Below the pieces are notes generated by a model. It did not search any database and had not been told where the DNA came from. It worked only from the letters and a program-made list of their open reading frames with translations. Positions 43,971-51,520 of a stretch of DNA of 51,590 bases are shown here, piece after piece. This DNA is from Spirobacillus cienkowskii. Its GTDB lineage: Bacteria > Bdellovibrionota_B > Oligoflexia > Silvanigrellales > Silvanigrellaceae. The position numbers were made by a program, and so were the translations under genes. The DNA lies in contig QOVW01000065.1 of NCBI GenBank assembly GCA_003339605.1, positions 1 to 51,590 on the forward strand. The letters run 5' to 3'. Position 1 is the first letter of the stretch. Each line of letters begins with the position of its first letter.

Positions 43971-44453
43971 ATGTTTATTGCAATAGTGATGATTTCGATT
44001 GTAGCATCTTCTGCGCATCAGTTGTCTATTTCCTTAATTGGAAGCTTTGCAGCACTTATTACAGCGGCATTTGTTTATTTTATAAATAAATTTTATGTTT
44101 ACCAACTTTTTTTTATTGGATTCCATCTATTACCAATTGCTCTAATCCTTATTTTTCAGTCACAAGAAATTATTGTTATTGCAATAATCTTGGTATTTTT
44201 AAGAGAAACTCTGCGACTAAGCAAAATCCAAGGCGAAAACGAATCTCGTACAAGCTTATTATCGAATCTTGGTGTGATAAAGCCAGAAAGAAATATTTTA
44301 CTGGTTTTAAATTGCTCTCTGCCTTTTATAGTCGCTTCATTTTTGCTAGCGTTGCTTTCTGTATTTTTCTCTGTGTTTTCTAGCGCTCTTGCATACTGTT
44401 CGCTTTTCCTATTTGCTATCTGTTTTGGAGCTCTTATAATTAACGAGCATTGA
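43971..44453 (+). CDS. Integral membrane protein of unknown function
   Basis: A 160-residue protein with four or five hydrophobic helices (IAIVMISIVASSAH, SLIGSFAALITAAFVYF, FIGFHLLPIALILIF, IVASFLLALLSVFF, YCSLFLFAICFGAL) and a charged loop (RLSKIQGENESR). No family recognised. The likely start is ATG 43971, with TTG 43965 also in frame; neither has a strong ribosome site. Its promoter must lie within the divergent barrel gene. It is followed 25 bp later by a coiled-coil gene. Confidence 0.55.
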   Translation: MFIAIVMISIVASSAHQLSISLIGSFAALITAAFVYFINKFYVYQLFFIGFHLLPIALILIFQSQEIIVIAIILVFLRETLRLSKIQGENESRTSLLSNLGVIKPERNILLVLNCSLPFIVASFLLALLSVFFSVFSSALAYCSLFLFAICFGALIINEH

Positions 44454-44478
44454 ATGACAAAAAATGGAGAAAAAATTG

Positions 44479-44793
44479 ATGAATCACCCTAACTTTTCGT
44501 TTGACTGGAAAAAAATACAAGAAACACTTACTGATGCAGCAAAAATAAGCTCAAGAGAATTGATACGAGGTCTTGATGAAGCTAAGCGTCAAATTAGCAA
44601 AATGCAACTTTTGCAAAAGCGCAAAGAACTTTTTGCAGAGCTAGGAAGAAGCTTTTACGATGCTTATCAAGATGGCTTACCAGAAGACATTGATCGTTTT
44701 TTAAAAGAAACTGAACTTTATGAAATCATACAAGATATTCAAGATACAGATAAAGACCTTATGAAACTAAGAGAAATTAATAAAAGTTCATAA
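44479..44793 (+). CDS. Small charged helical protein
   Basis: A 104-residue, probably coiled-coil protein (ELIRGLDEAKRQISKMQLLQ, then KRKELFAELGRSFYDAYQDG), cytoplasmic, no family recognised. GGAGAA lies about 9 bases before ATG 44479; an ATG at 44464 is in frame but lacks a ribosome site, and its codons contain that GGAG. It precedes the ECF sigma gene by 15 bp and is likely in the same transcript. Confidence 0.6.
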   Translation: MNHPNFSFDWKKIQETLTDAAKISSRELIRGLDEAKRQISKMQLLQKRKELFAELGRSFYDAYQDGLPEDIDRFLKETELYEIIQDIQDTDKDLMKLREINKSS

Positions 44794-44808
44794 TAGAAAA
44801 GACACTGC

Positions 44809-45462
44809 ATGAATAATACCAAATATTTAGATTCTGTTATTTCTGTAGAAATCAATTGGAATTCATTATTTGTTTTTCATTCTAAAAAATATTGGAACCC
44901 TATGTTACGTTTTAGCTACAGCTTATGTCACGATAGAAGTTCCGCTGAAGATATTTTACAAACTTCATTATTAAAATCTTTGCAAGCATTTCAAAAATTT
45001 GTTACTCAGTATTGTAACAATATTTCCACAACAAATGATATTAATAATTTATTTTTAAGCCAAGACATTCAACATCATTTTAAAAACTGGTTATATCGCA
45101 TTGTAAAAAATACGTATCTTGATAACCATGCAATTTCTAAAAAATGGAATTATGATAGTTTGGATGAAGCAGTAATAAACAATAATCTACCTGATGCAAA
45201 TTCATATCATTTAAACTCACCAAAATTAACCAATAATTTAAAAGAACAAGAACAAGAATTTTATAGAATAGCTCTTGATGACAACTGGAAAAGTCGCTTA
45301 AGCAGTTTAAACGAAAAGCAACGGAGCGTTCTTTATCTTGCTGCAGAAAACTATTCTTACAAAGAAATTTCTTTAATTTTAGACATCCCAATTGGCACAG
45401 TAATGAGCAACTTATCTCGTACAATAAAAAAATTAAGACCCACTGCTAACAATTTGGAATAA
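44809..45462 (+). CDS. ECF-type RNA polymerase sigma factor
   Basis: A 217-residue group 4 sigma factor. Region 2 is MLRFSYSLCHDRSSAEDILQ TSLLKSLQAF, with FKNWLYRIVKNTYLD as the 2.4-like helix, and region 4 is LNEKQRSVLYLAAENYSYKE then ISLILDIPIGTVMSNLSRTI, with a clear helix-turn-helix. A linker of about 55 residues between them is longer and more Asn-rich than usual. No region 1 or 3. It is followed by a membrane-protein gene that could be its anti-sigma factor. The regulon is unknown. Confidence 0.88.
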   Translation: MNNTKYLDSVISVEINWNSLFVFHSKKYWNPMLRFSYSLCHDRSSAEDILQTSLLKSLQAFQKFVTQYCNNISTTNDINNLFLSQDIQHHFKNWLYRIVKNTYLDNHAISKKWNYDSLDEAVINNNLPDANSYHLNSPKLTNNLKEQEQEFYRIALDDNWKSRLSSLNEKQRSVLYLAAENYSYKEISLILDIPIGTVMSNLSRTIKKLRPTANNLE

Positions 45463-45521
45463 ATAACACTTTACAAACGTAATTATCATTAAGTATGTTT
45501 CTCGCTTTGAGGTTTATTGAC

Positions 45522-46286
45522 ATGGTACCACATCAACCAGACAATCAAGACAACACTAATAAATGGAAACAACAGGTAAACGAATATTTTCACGATATCT
45601 CACTTTCGATGCAAAAAAAACATTCTCTTGAGCATCTCATAACGAGCGCAACATTTTCTCAAAAGAGGCGCTTTTTGCATAAAGTAAAACATAGCTTTTT
45701 TTACAAATTAAATTTTTCTTATTTTAAAAAGAATAATAAATTTTTCACACATTTTACAACAGCATGTTTTTCTGCATTAACAACGTGGGGAAGTATTAAA
45801 TTTTTTGAAAATGTGAGCCATGACTTTATTATTGATATGGTTGCAACGGTGCAAGATTCTCGCACATTACCACCAGATTTTGACTTAGTTGGTGATGCTT
45901 CTGGTCTGCCCGAACTCTCTTTAGAATCTCTACCCAATCAGGCTTTTACTCCTAATATCCCAAACCAACTATCACAATTTTATTCAGCGAGTGAGGGACG
46001 ATTTTTTTTATATAAAGGCTTACAAGGAGTAAGCATTAACTTACATTCTAATACAAATAACCAATCAAACTTACTACCACACCCAGCAACTCTTTATATT
46101 GTAAAACTGACAAAAAACAATTTAGAGTCTTTTCCAAAACAAAAAGTTCTAAAACGTATTCGAACTTCTTCAAGTAAAGTGAATAGAGTCTATGCATGGA
46201 GAGATGATGTGTATGGGTATGCAATGGTACAAAACGTACCCTCATCAATAGAAAATACAGATTTACCAAATCTTATTATTGATTAA
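45522..46286 (+). CDS. Possible anti-sigma factor or membrane partner of the ECF sigma
   Basis: A 254-residue protein with a cytoplasmic N-terminal part (about 75 residues, with His/Lys-rich helices), one possible membrane segment (HFTTACFSALTTWGSIKFF, about 79-97) and an exported C-terminal part of about 150 residues with PPDFDLVGDASGLPELS. This order is that of many anti-sigma factors, and the gene follows the sigma gene by 59 bp; there is no zinc-binding HxxxCxxC. The partner role is inferred from position. ATG 45522 has GAGG at good spacing; ATG 45495 is also in frame. It ends 3 bp from the convergent gene. Confidence 0.5.
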   Translation: MVPHQPDNQDNTNKWKQQVNEYFHDISLSMQKKHSLEHLITSATFSQKRRFLHKVKHSFFYKLNFSYFKKNNKFFTHFTTACFSALTTWGSIKFFENVSHDFIIDMVATVQDSRTLPPDFDLVGDASGLPELSLESLPNQAFTPNIPNQLSQFYSASEGRFFLYKGLQGVSINLHSNTNNQSNLLPHPATLYIVKLTKNNLESFPKQKVLKRIRTSSSKVNRVYAWRDDVYGYAMVQNVPSSIENTDLPNLIID

Positions 46287-46289
46287 TAC

Positions 46290-47297
46290 TTAAGATCCAT
46301 TTTCTGGAACTGAAGAATTTGCAATACTTGCAATATAATTTTGGAATGACATCTGACCTGAACCAAAATCTACAAATACAATATTTCGTCCATTTTCTTT
46401 GGCATGATATAAGCATTCATCAGCCCGCTTCACAGCAGTTTCTTTTGAATCATCTAAAGTTTTAATTAACGTAACACCTACACTTGTTGTAACAGGAATG
46501 CGTGTCCCATTAAAAATATATTCATTATTCTGAATCGCTTGTCGAAACTTTTCTGCTGCCGTACCCGCACCTTTTTCTGTAGTATCAAAAATTAGCACCA
46601 ATAACTCTTCTCCACCATAACGACCGAGCACATCGGATCTGCGACTTTGTTGCCTGAGAATACGCGCTGTTTCAGCAAGTACAAAGTCTCCTGCTTGATG
46701 TCCGTAGGTATCATTTACAGACTTAAATTTATCGAGATCAAACATAATCACTGCAAGTTTTGGAAGAACATTATTGGTGCGACAACGCTCAAACTCTTTA
46801 TCAATTTGTTCTTCAAAATATCTACGGGTATACAAACCTGTGAGAGGATCAGTAATAGACTGTATAGACTTATCTTTATACTTAGATTGTAAATTCGTTT
46901 CTGCGGTCACATCACGCATTAAAATACAAGTCCCTAGCATTTTTCCGTCAGCTTCACTATATGGATAACTGCTCATTATCAATATAAGTTCTTTTTTATT
47001 AGTAAGATTAGTTGCAGGAACTTCATCAATTCGTGTAGGCACAGAAGATTCTAAAATTTGCTCAATTGCACTTTTTTCGCTTCCAGGCAATTTGGTGCTT
47101 AACATTTCTTTTAAACTTTGAATACGTCTTACATCGATTGAACGTAATTCCATTATCTGACAAAATGCTGCGTTAAATTTTAATACTTTTTGCTCATAAT
47201 TAATTAAAATAAATGCGTCCAAAAACACCCTGGTAAAATCACGATGCGCTTCAAACTTTTCTATTAGTCTTGAATCGTATACGTTTTGATTTTCCAA
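46290..47297 (-). CDS. PAS-GGDEF diguanylate cyclase
   Basis: Makes cyclic di-GMP. The 335-residue product has an N-terminal PAS-like domain (residues about 15-130: AFILINYEQKVLKFNAAFCQ, CILMRDVTAE) and a GGDEF domain from about 140 (DPLTGLYTRRYFEEQ, FDLDKFKSVNDTYGHQAGD). The active site reads RYGGEELLVLIF, the GGEEL form, and an RxxD inhibitory site (RRSD) lies just before it, so the enzyme should be active and product-inhibited. It begins with TTG 47297, preceded by GAGG at 6 bases, 8 bp after the stop of the STAS-like gene. Confidence 0.9.
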   Translation of the reverse strand: MENQNVYDSRLIEKFEAHRDFTRVFLDAFILINYEQKVLKFNAAFCQIMELRSIDVRRIQSLKEMLSTKLPGSEKSAIEQILESSVPTRIDEVPATNLTNKKELILIMSSYPYSEADGKMLGTCILMRDVTAETNLQSKYKDKSIQSITDPLTGLYTRRYFEEQIDKEFERCRTNNVLPKLAVIMFDLDKFKSVNDTYGHQAGDFVLAETARILRQQSRRSDVLGRYGGEELLVLIFDTTEKGAGTAAEKFRQAIQNNEYIFNGTRIPVTTSVGVTLIKTLDDSKETAVKRADECLYHAKENGRNIVFVDFGSGQMSFQNYIASIANSSVPENGS

Positions 47298-47305
47298 TTA
47301 ACACC

Positions 47306-47773
47306 TCAACGCATTAAAAACACAAAGTACTCATCTTCCAACTCTTCTGTTTGCATCCCACAATCACCATTTTCACATTTAGGAACAGGGGGATATGTTT
47401 TTGGTGGCAGAGTCGAAGTTTCAAAAAGTTTTTTTTCTTCTTTATTACATGTTTCACAAATATAATTAACATAAAAGCTAGATATCGTTGCTTTTCCTAA
47501 AAAGCTTGGAATCATATTGATTTGCATAATAATATCGGGAGGACATTCACTAAAAACAATAGAACGTCCTTCTTCAAGCGAGCGTAAAAAACTCACCCAT
47601 GCCCTCACTCCTAAGGAGTTAATACTTTTAACTTGCGAGAAATTAAAGTTTATTTTTTTTTCTTCTTTGAGCTCTGCAGAAAGATTTTTAAATGATAACT
47701 CCGAGTCTTCGTTTATCACTCCAACAAGATTCACCATTTTTCCATCATCTTTTTGCACAATGGAGTATTCCAT
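47306..47773 (-). CDS. STAS-like protein with C-terminal zinc-binding motifs
   Basis: A 155-residue product. The first 90 residues look like a STAS/anti-anti-sigma-type fold (MVNLVGVINEDSEL, KINFNFSQVKSINSLGVRAW, with the switch Ser in SINSLGV). Residues about 105-145 hold CETC and CENGDC, four Cys that could bind zinc. GGAGG precedes the ATG at good spacing. It lies directly upstream of the diguanylate cyclase and may control it (inference from position). Confidence 0.65.
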   Translation of the reverse strand: MEYSIVQKDDGKMVNLVGVINEDSELSFKNLSAELKEEKKINFNFSQVKSINSLGVRAWVSFLRSLEEGRSIVFSECPPDIIMQINMIPSFLGKATISSFYVNYICETCNKEEKKLFETSTLPPKTYPPVPKCENGDCGMQTEELEDEYFVFLMR

Positions 47774-47858
47774 TGTTTTTCCTCCATAAATTAGAACGTA
47801 AAGGTTCTCGTAAAATTTTAGCAAATTTTTAATGCAATAATTTTTTTTAGAAAGTTTC

Positions 47859-47885
47859 TTGACATTATAGGCAACGATTACTAAT
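47859..47885 (+). promoter_or_regulatory. Putative promoter for the tRNA-Leu gene
   Basis: A perfect TTGACA (47859-47864) is followed after 15 bases by ACTAAT (47880-47885). The -35 box is ideal, the spacing short. It lies 75-100 bases upstream of the tRNA. Confidence 0.4.
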
Positions 47886-47952
47886 TAGGAGCTATGGTTG
47901 ACGCTAGGTTAAGCACGCATTTGTGCTACTCACCTGTTAGACTTTCCTAATT
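47883..47952 (+). repeat. Inverted repeats in the tRNA-Leu leader
   Basis: AATTAGGA (47883-47890) and TCCTAATT (47945-47952) are perfect inverse complements. Nested inside are AGGT/ACCT (47906-47909, 47932-47935) and AGCAC/GTGCT (47912-47916, 47923-47927). The right arm ends 6 bases before the tRNA. It could be a processing structure. Confidence 0.4.
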
Positions 47953-47958
47953 TGCATT

Positions 47959-48044
47959 GCTCTTGTGGCGGAACTGGTAGACGCGCGCGACTCAAAATCG
48001 CGTTTCCTCCGGAAGTGGGAGTTCGATTCTCCCCGGGAGCACCA
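47959..48044 (+). tRNA. tRNA-Leu (anticodon CAA)
   Basis: An 86-base class II tRNA with encoded CCA. The acceptor arms GCTCTTG and CGGGAGC pair with two G-U. The anticodon stem CGCGA/TCGCG encloses the loop CTCAAAA, giving anticodon CAA for UUG. The long variable arm CCTCCGGAAGTGG region and the T loop GTTCGATTC follow. It ends in ACCA at 48044. Confidence 0.95.
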
Positions 48045-48058
48045 CAATTTTATTTAAC

Positions 48059-48107
48059 ACAAAAACAATTCGCTTTTTTTCTTTTGCAGCTCAATTGTTT
48101 TTGTCGT
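48059..48107 (+). terminator. Stem-loop after tRNA-Leu, probable terminator
   Basis: ACAAAAACAATT (48059-48070) and AATTGTTTTTGT (48093-48104) form a perfect 12-bp stem with a T-rich 22-base loop. The stem is AT-rich, with T-rich right arm rather than a separate T-tract. Confidence 0.5.
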
Positions 48108-48436
48108 AATTAGCCAAACTAAAACATAAAAATGGAAAATAATATTTATAAATCGTCTAATACCAATGACAAATAAGTTAAAAATGAATCATTTCTCATT
48201 TAAATGAAAACATTTGACCACAAAATAAATTTGTAAATTGAGACACAACCTCTAGCCTCTATCGTTGTCAGAACACGTCCTCAGATTGTTCAAAAAGTTT
48301 ATCCTTCAGTCACTGATTCACAAGAAATTACCTTGTCAAATGAAAAAAAATAAGGCATGGTTGCAGTTTCAAAGGACGATCACTACTTTTTTAGTTCGTT
48401 CTATATATTTTTTTTAATATATTCAAGGGGTTAAAC
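48108..48436. other. Intergenic region before the small basic-protein gene
   Basis: About 330 bases with no gene I can support. It contains one 12-base palindrome, TCATTTAAATGA (48196-48207), which may be an operator or chance in AT-rich DNA. The ribosome site AAGGGG (48425-48430) of the next gene lies at its end. Confidence 0.5.
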
Positions 48437-48586
48437 ATGACTTCACCTACAGACAAAACAAATCGCTGTCGTGATGCTAAAAAAGCAAAAATGGGCAAAA
48501 AAGCAAAAAATAAGCTCCGTAGAACAGGCACAACCCCTGTTTTGTTTGCTTTGAACAAGCCAACATCAAATGAGCTCAAAAATTAA
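48437..48586 (+). CDS. Small, highly basic protein (49 residues), unknown
   Basis: Starts at ATG 48437, 6 bases after AAGGGG, and ends at TAA 48584-48586. Of 49 residues, 14 are Lys or Arg, concentrated at 7-29 (RDAKKAKMGKKAKNKLRR), followed by TGTTPVLFALNKP. The basic helix plus a G-T-T-P turn looks like a nucleic-acid or ribosome-binding mini-protein. It resembles short basic hypotheticals I associate with delta-proteobacteria-like genomes, but I cannot name a family. It is easily missed by length cut-offs. The strong ribosome site, composition and terminator-like hairpin after it support a real gene. It lies just upstream of infC. Confidence 0.6.
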   Translation: MTSPTDKTNRCRDAKKAKMGKKAKNKLRRTGTTPVLFALNKPTSNELKN

Positions 48587-48611
48587 TATACCGTCGCAGC
48601 TATACAATTTT

Positions 48612-48707
48612 AGAGAAGAAAAATTTTCATCCCTGCCTCAGAGAACAAAGAAATACAATCTATCTCTGTAGCGTTAAGTGCTGATTTTCTTCTCTTTTTT
48701 ATTTTTT
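48612..48707 (+). terminator. Terminator-like long-loop hairpin in the infC leader (possible attenuator)
   Basis: AGAGAAGAAAA (from 48612) pairs with TTTTCTTCTCT (to 48695), followed by TTTTTATTTTTT (48696-48707). The 60-base loop holds a second stem, CAGAGA with TCTCTG. It lies after the small basic gene and about 85 bases before infC, so it could end the small gene's transcript or attenuate infC. Confidence 0.55.
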
Positions 48708-48793
48708 ATCCAAGATATGGTACATTTCAGTTGTGAATATTGCATAAACCATACTTGACCAATAACCAATTTTTAAAGGAGATTGCACACAAT

Positions 48794-49348
48794 ATGCGTC
48801 CAATGGGAAACCAACAAACTCGTAACCCTGCACAAGATGGCCCAAGAATCAACGAACGCATCAAAGCACCTGAGGTTCGTCTTATATCTGACACCGGCGA
48901 ACAAGTAGGTGTATTACCCATCCGAGATGCTCTATTAAGAGCCGAAGAGTTAGGGCTAGACTTAGTTGAAGTTTCTCCTGACGCCAAACCCCCTGTGTGT
49001 AGGCTAATTAACTATGGTAAATTCAAATACCAACAAAGCAAAAAAGCGCAAGAGGCTAAAAAGAAACAGGTTGTCATAGAAGTCAAAGAAATTAACTTGA
49101 CACCCAATACCGATAAACATGATATTGAAACAAAACAAAATCATATTAAAAGATGGATTGCCGAAAAAGCGCGTGTTCGTGTTGGAGTTAAATTTAGGGG
49201 TCGTGAAATGTCACACATTGATTTGGGCTACAAAGCGCTCCAAGAGCTCATGTCCGGTATCGAAGACATCGTAGTACAGGAATCTGTACCGCGAATGGAA
49301 GGACGCCGCCTTGTTGTGACGCTTCTTCCAAAAAGCGAAAAGGTATGA
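48794..49348 (+). CDS. infC: Translation initiation factor IF-3
   Basis: Binds the 30S subunit and checks start-codon selection. The 184-residue product has the N-domain (RINERIKAPEVRLISDTGEQ, RDALLRAEELGLDLVEVSPD, PPVCRLINYGKFKYQQSKKA) and the C-domain (VKEINLTPNTDKHDIETKQN, VGVKFRGREMSHIDLGYKAL). I chose ATG 48794, 12 bases after AAAGGAG; the frame continues to 48740. The unusual AUU start of many infC genes is not evident. The usual followers rpmI and rplT are absent; instead the next gene overlaps the stop by four bases. Confidence 0.95.
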   Translation: MRPMGNQQTRNPAQDGPRINERIKAPEVRLISDTGEQVGVLPIRDALLRAEELGLDLVEVSPDAKPPVCRLINYGKFKYQQSKKAQEAKKKQVVIEVKEINLTPNTDKHDIETKQNHIKRWIAEKARVRVGVKFRGREMSHIDLGYKALQELMSGIEDIVVQESVPRMEGRRLVVTLLPKSEKV

Positions 49349-51168
49349 CAACAAATCGGTGTTACCAATTGGTTATCTTGGAAACATCTGATCTTCATTG
49401 TAATATTGTACCGTACGATTATTACAATGATAAAAAATCAGAGTTTTTTGGATTAGCCAAAACTGCAACAATTATAAAAAAATTTAAAAATAATTGTACA
49501 AACACCGTTTTAGTTGACAATGGCGACCTTATCCAAGGTAACGCTCTATCCGATTTTATAAATCGTAAAGCCCCGCTTGCAGAAAATCAAATTCATCCAA
49601 TAATTAAAGTTATGAACTACTTGCGGTTTGATCTTGCAACAGTCGGTAATCATGATTTTAATTATGGATTGGATTTTTTATTTAAAGTTGCAAATCAAGC
49701 GAACTTTCCTTTTATTTGTTCTAATTTATTTCACTACAATAAAAATTTAAAAAATCATCTTGGTAAAAGCCTTTTTCCTGAAAATTTTATATTAGAAAAA
49801 AAACTTGATAATGAAGAAATTGTAAAAATTGGCTTTATAGGGGTTGCTCCACCGCAAATTTTAATTTGGGACAAACACATACTGCATCACAAAGTAGCCG
49901 CCATTGATATGGTGCTGGCAACAAAACAGCAAGCCAAGCTGTTAAAAAAAATGGGCGCAGACATTGTTGTGGTACTTGCTCATAGCGGCATCTTTCCAAT
50001 TAAATATGTCACGGGCTGCGAAAATGCCGTTTGTGAACTCACTAAAATAAAAGAAGTTGATGTTGTATTATCAGGTCATGCACATAATGTTTTTCCTGGC
50101 GGTAAGGTTTTTAATAATCTTGAAAAATATAAAATTATTAATCAAACTGGAAAAATTAATGGCAAACCCGTTGTGATGCCTGGTGCATTGGGTAGCCATT
50201 TGGGTGTTATTCGATTAGAACTCACAAAAAAGCGTGATAAATGGAAAATTAATCAAAGCTTTGCAGAAGTGCATAACGTCAGAGATGTTGAACCAGACTC
50301 TCATTCATTAGCTTTAGTTTCTGAAGAAAATAATAAAGTGTTATCTTATATTCGGTCAGAAGTTGGTAGAAGTAGTGTGCATTTTAATTCATGGTTTTCT
50401 ACTTTGCAAATTTCTTATGCATCTCAATTTATTCAAAAAACCGTGTTAGAATTTGGAAAAATTTTATTAAAAAATACAAAATGGGAAAACCTTCCAATTT
50501 TATGTGCATTTGCACCTTTAAATACTGGCTCTCACGGAAGTTTTTATATAAATATTCCTAAAGGACCACTTGCAATCAAAGATATTTCTAACTTATACTC
50601 ATACGACAATGAAATAAAAATATTACTTACAAATGGTGATCAATTAAAGACATGGCTAGAATTTGGCGCGCAAATTTTTACACAAATTGATGTTACTTCT
50701 TCAACAGAAATAAATATTTTAAGCCCACATTTTCCCGCATTTAATTTTGATTGTATTTATGGCATAACTTATGAAATAGATATTACAAAACCTTATGGAA
50801 AGCGAATTATCAATCTTTGTTACAATAAAGTACCTATTAAATCTACTCAAAAATTTTCAGTAGTAACAAACAATTATCGAGCAGCAGGTGGAGGTAACTT
50901 TCCTAATTTACACAAATTAAAATCACTTGTTGAGACAACGCAACTTTATCGAGATATTGTTATTGAAAAAGTAAAAGAACAACCAGAAATTAAAGTTACT
51001 TTAGAAGAAAATTGGCGTATACATCCTATTTTATCTGGAACAAAACAAAAAATATTTTTTGAAAGCTCAAGTGATTCTATCCCCTTCCATCCTAAATTTT
51101 TAACACTACTTTCTAAAGACGAAAAATTAAAAAAAGCCAAATACCTTGTAGACATCACAAAATTTTGA
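49345..51168 (+). CDS. CpdB/5'-nucleotidase family metallophosphoesterase without a signal peptide
   Basis: A 607-residue two-domain enzyme of the UshA/CpdB family. The metallophosphoesterase part has ETSDLHCNI (metal Asp-His), DYYNDKKSEFFGLAKTATII (typical of CpdB 2',3'-cyclic-nucleotide phosphodiesterases), VDNGDLIQGN, TVGNHDFNYG, VLAHSG and SGHAHNVFPG. The C-terminal nucleotide-binding part follows from about residue 340 (CAFAPLNTGSHG, NNYRAAGGGNFP). Such enzymes are normally periplasmic, but the frame starts MTTNRCYQLVILETSDLH, straight into the catalytic core, with no room for a signal. The ATG overlaps the infC stop (ATGA), with AAAAGG upstream. A cytoplasmic role, perhaps on 2',3'-cyclic nucleotides from RNA decay, is inference. 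Confidence 0.85.
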   Translation: MTTNRCYQLVILETSDLHCNIVPYDYYNDKKSEFFGLAKTATIIKKFKNNCTNTVLVDNGDLIQGNALSDFINRKAPLAENQIHPIIKVMNYLRFDLATVGNHDFNYGLDFLFKVANQANFPFICSNLFHYNKNLKNHLGKSLFPENFILEKKLDNEEIVKIGFIGVAPPQILIWDKHILHHKVAAIDMVLATKQQAKLLKKMGADIVVVLAHSGIFPIKYVTGCENAVCELTKIKEVDVVLSGHAHNVFPGGKVFNNLEKYKIINQTGKINGKPVVMPGALGSHLGVIRLELTKKRDKWKINQSFAEVHNVRDVEPDSHSLALVSEENNKVLSYIRSEVGRSSVHFNSWFSTLQISYASQFIQKTVLEFGKILLKNTKWENLPILCAFAPLNTGSHGSFYINIPKGPLAIKDISNLYSYDNEIKILLTNGDQLKTWLEFGAQIFTQIDVTSSTEINILSPHFPAFNFDCIYGITYEIDITKPYGKRIINLCYNKVPIKSTQKFSVVTNNYRAAGGGNFPNLHKLKSLVETTQLYRDIVIEKVKEQPEIKVTLEENWRIHPILSGTKQKIFFESSSDSIPFHPKFLTLLSKDEKLKKAKYLVDITKF

Positions 51169-51304
51169 GAAAAACACTCACCACAAAAAAACTAAAAATC
51201 TGAGTAAAGTTTGGTTCAAAAAATCGACTTTAGGTGAATTTTTACCGGGGAAGAAAATTGTTAAATGCTAAAATTATAAAGTAAAGATATAATTTGGAGA
51301 AAAA

Positions 51305-51520
51305 ATGTTTAAATATAAATATTTGTTATATTTTATAATAATTTTTGCTTTATATTTTAAAACCATACGGTTTGTTTGGGCAGATGTAAACGAAGTTGGT
51401 AAAATTGAAAATATCATTGGCGAAGGAATTGTTTTTGATGGAAAAAATTATGCCTCCATTCAAAGAAACATGTTAATAAGAATTACTGATGTAATTATAC
51501 GCCGTCCACTAAGTTTTTAA
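51305..51520 (+). CDS. Short secreted FecR-like protein, possibly truncated
   Basis: A 71-residue product with a signal peptide (hydrophobic to about residue 22, cleavage near VWA-DV). The rest, VGKIENIIGEGIVFDGKNYA followed by SIQRNMLIRITDVI, is like the first strands of a FecR-type periplasmic domain (V-G-x-V..G..V..G..L..GD.I). A full domain needs about 60 more residues, so it is cut short by the stop at 51518. A +1 shift near 51493 would read TPSTKFLT before another stop. GGAG precedes the ATG. It is either a remnant or a small protein in its own right. The 70 bases after it show nothing I can support. Confidence 0.45.
   Translation: MFKYKYLLYFIIIFALYFKTIRFVWADVNEVGKIENIIGEGIVFDGKNYASIQRNMLIRITDVIIRRPLSF

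Noticed and set aside
47883-47952. A second tRNA before tRNA-Leu
   Set aside because: No T-loop GTTCRA, the inner stem has a 6-base loop, and the arms do not fit a cloverleaf.
48339-48410. A 23-codon frame starting MKKNK before the basic-protein gene
   Set aside because: No ribosome site and no recognisable composition; likely chance.
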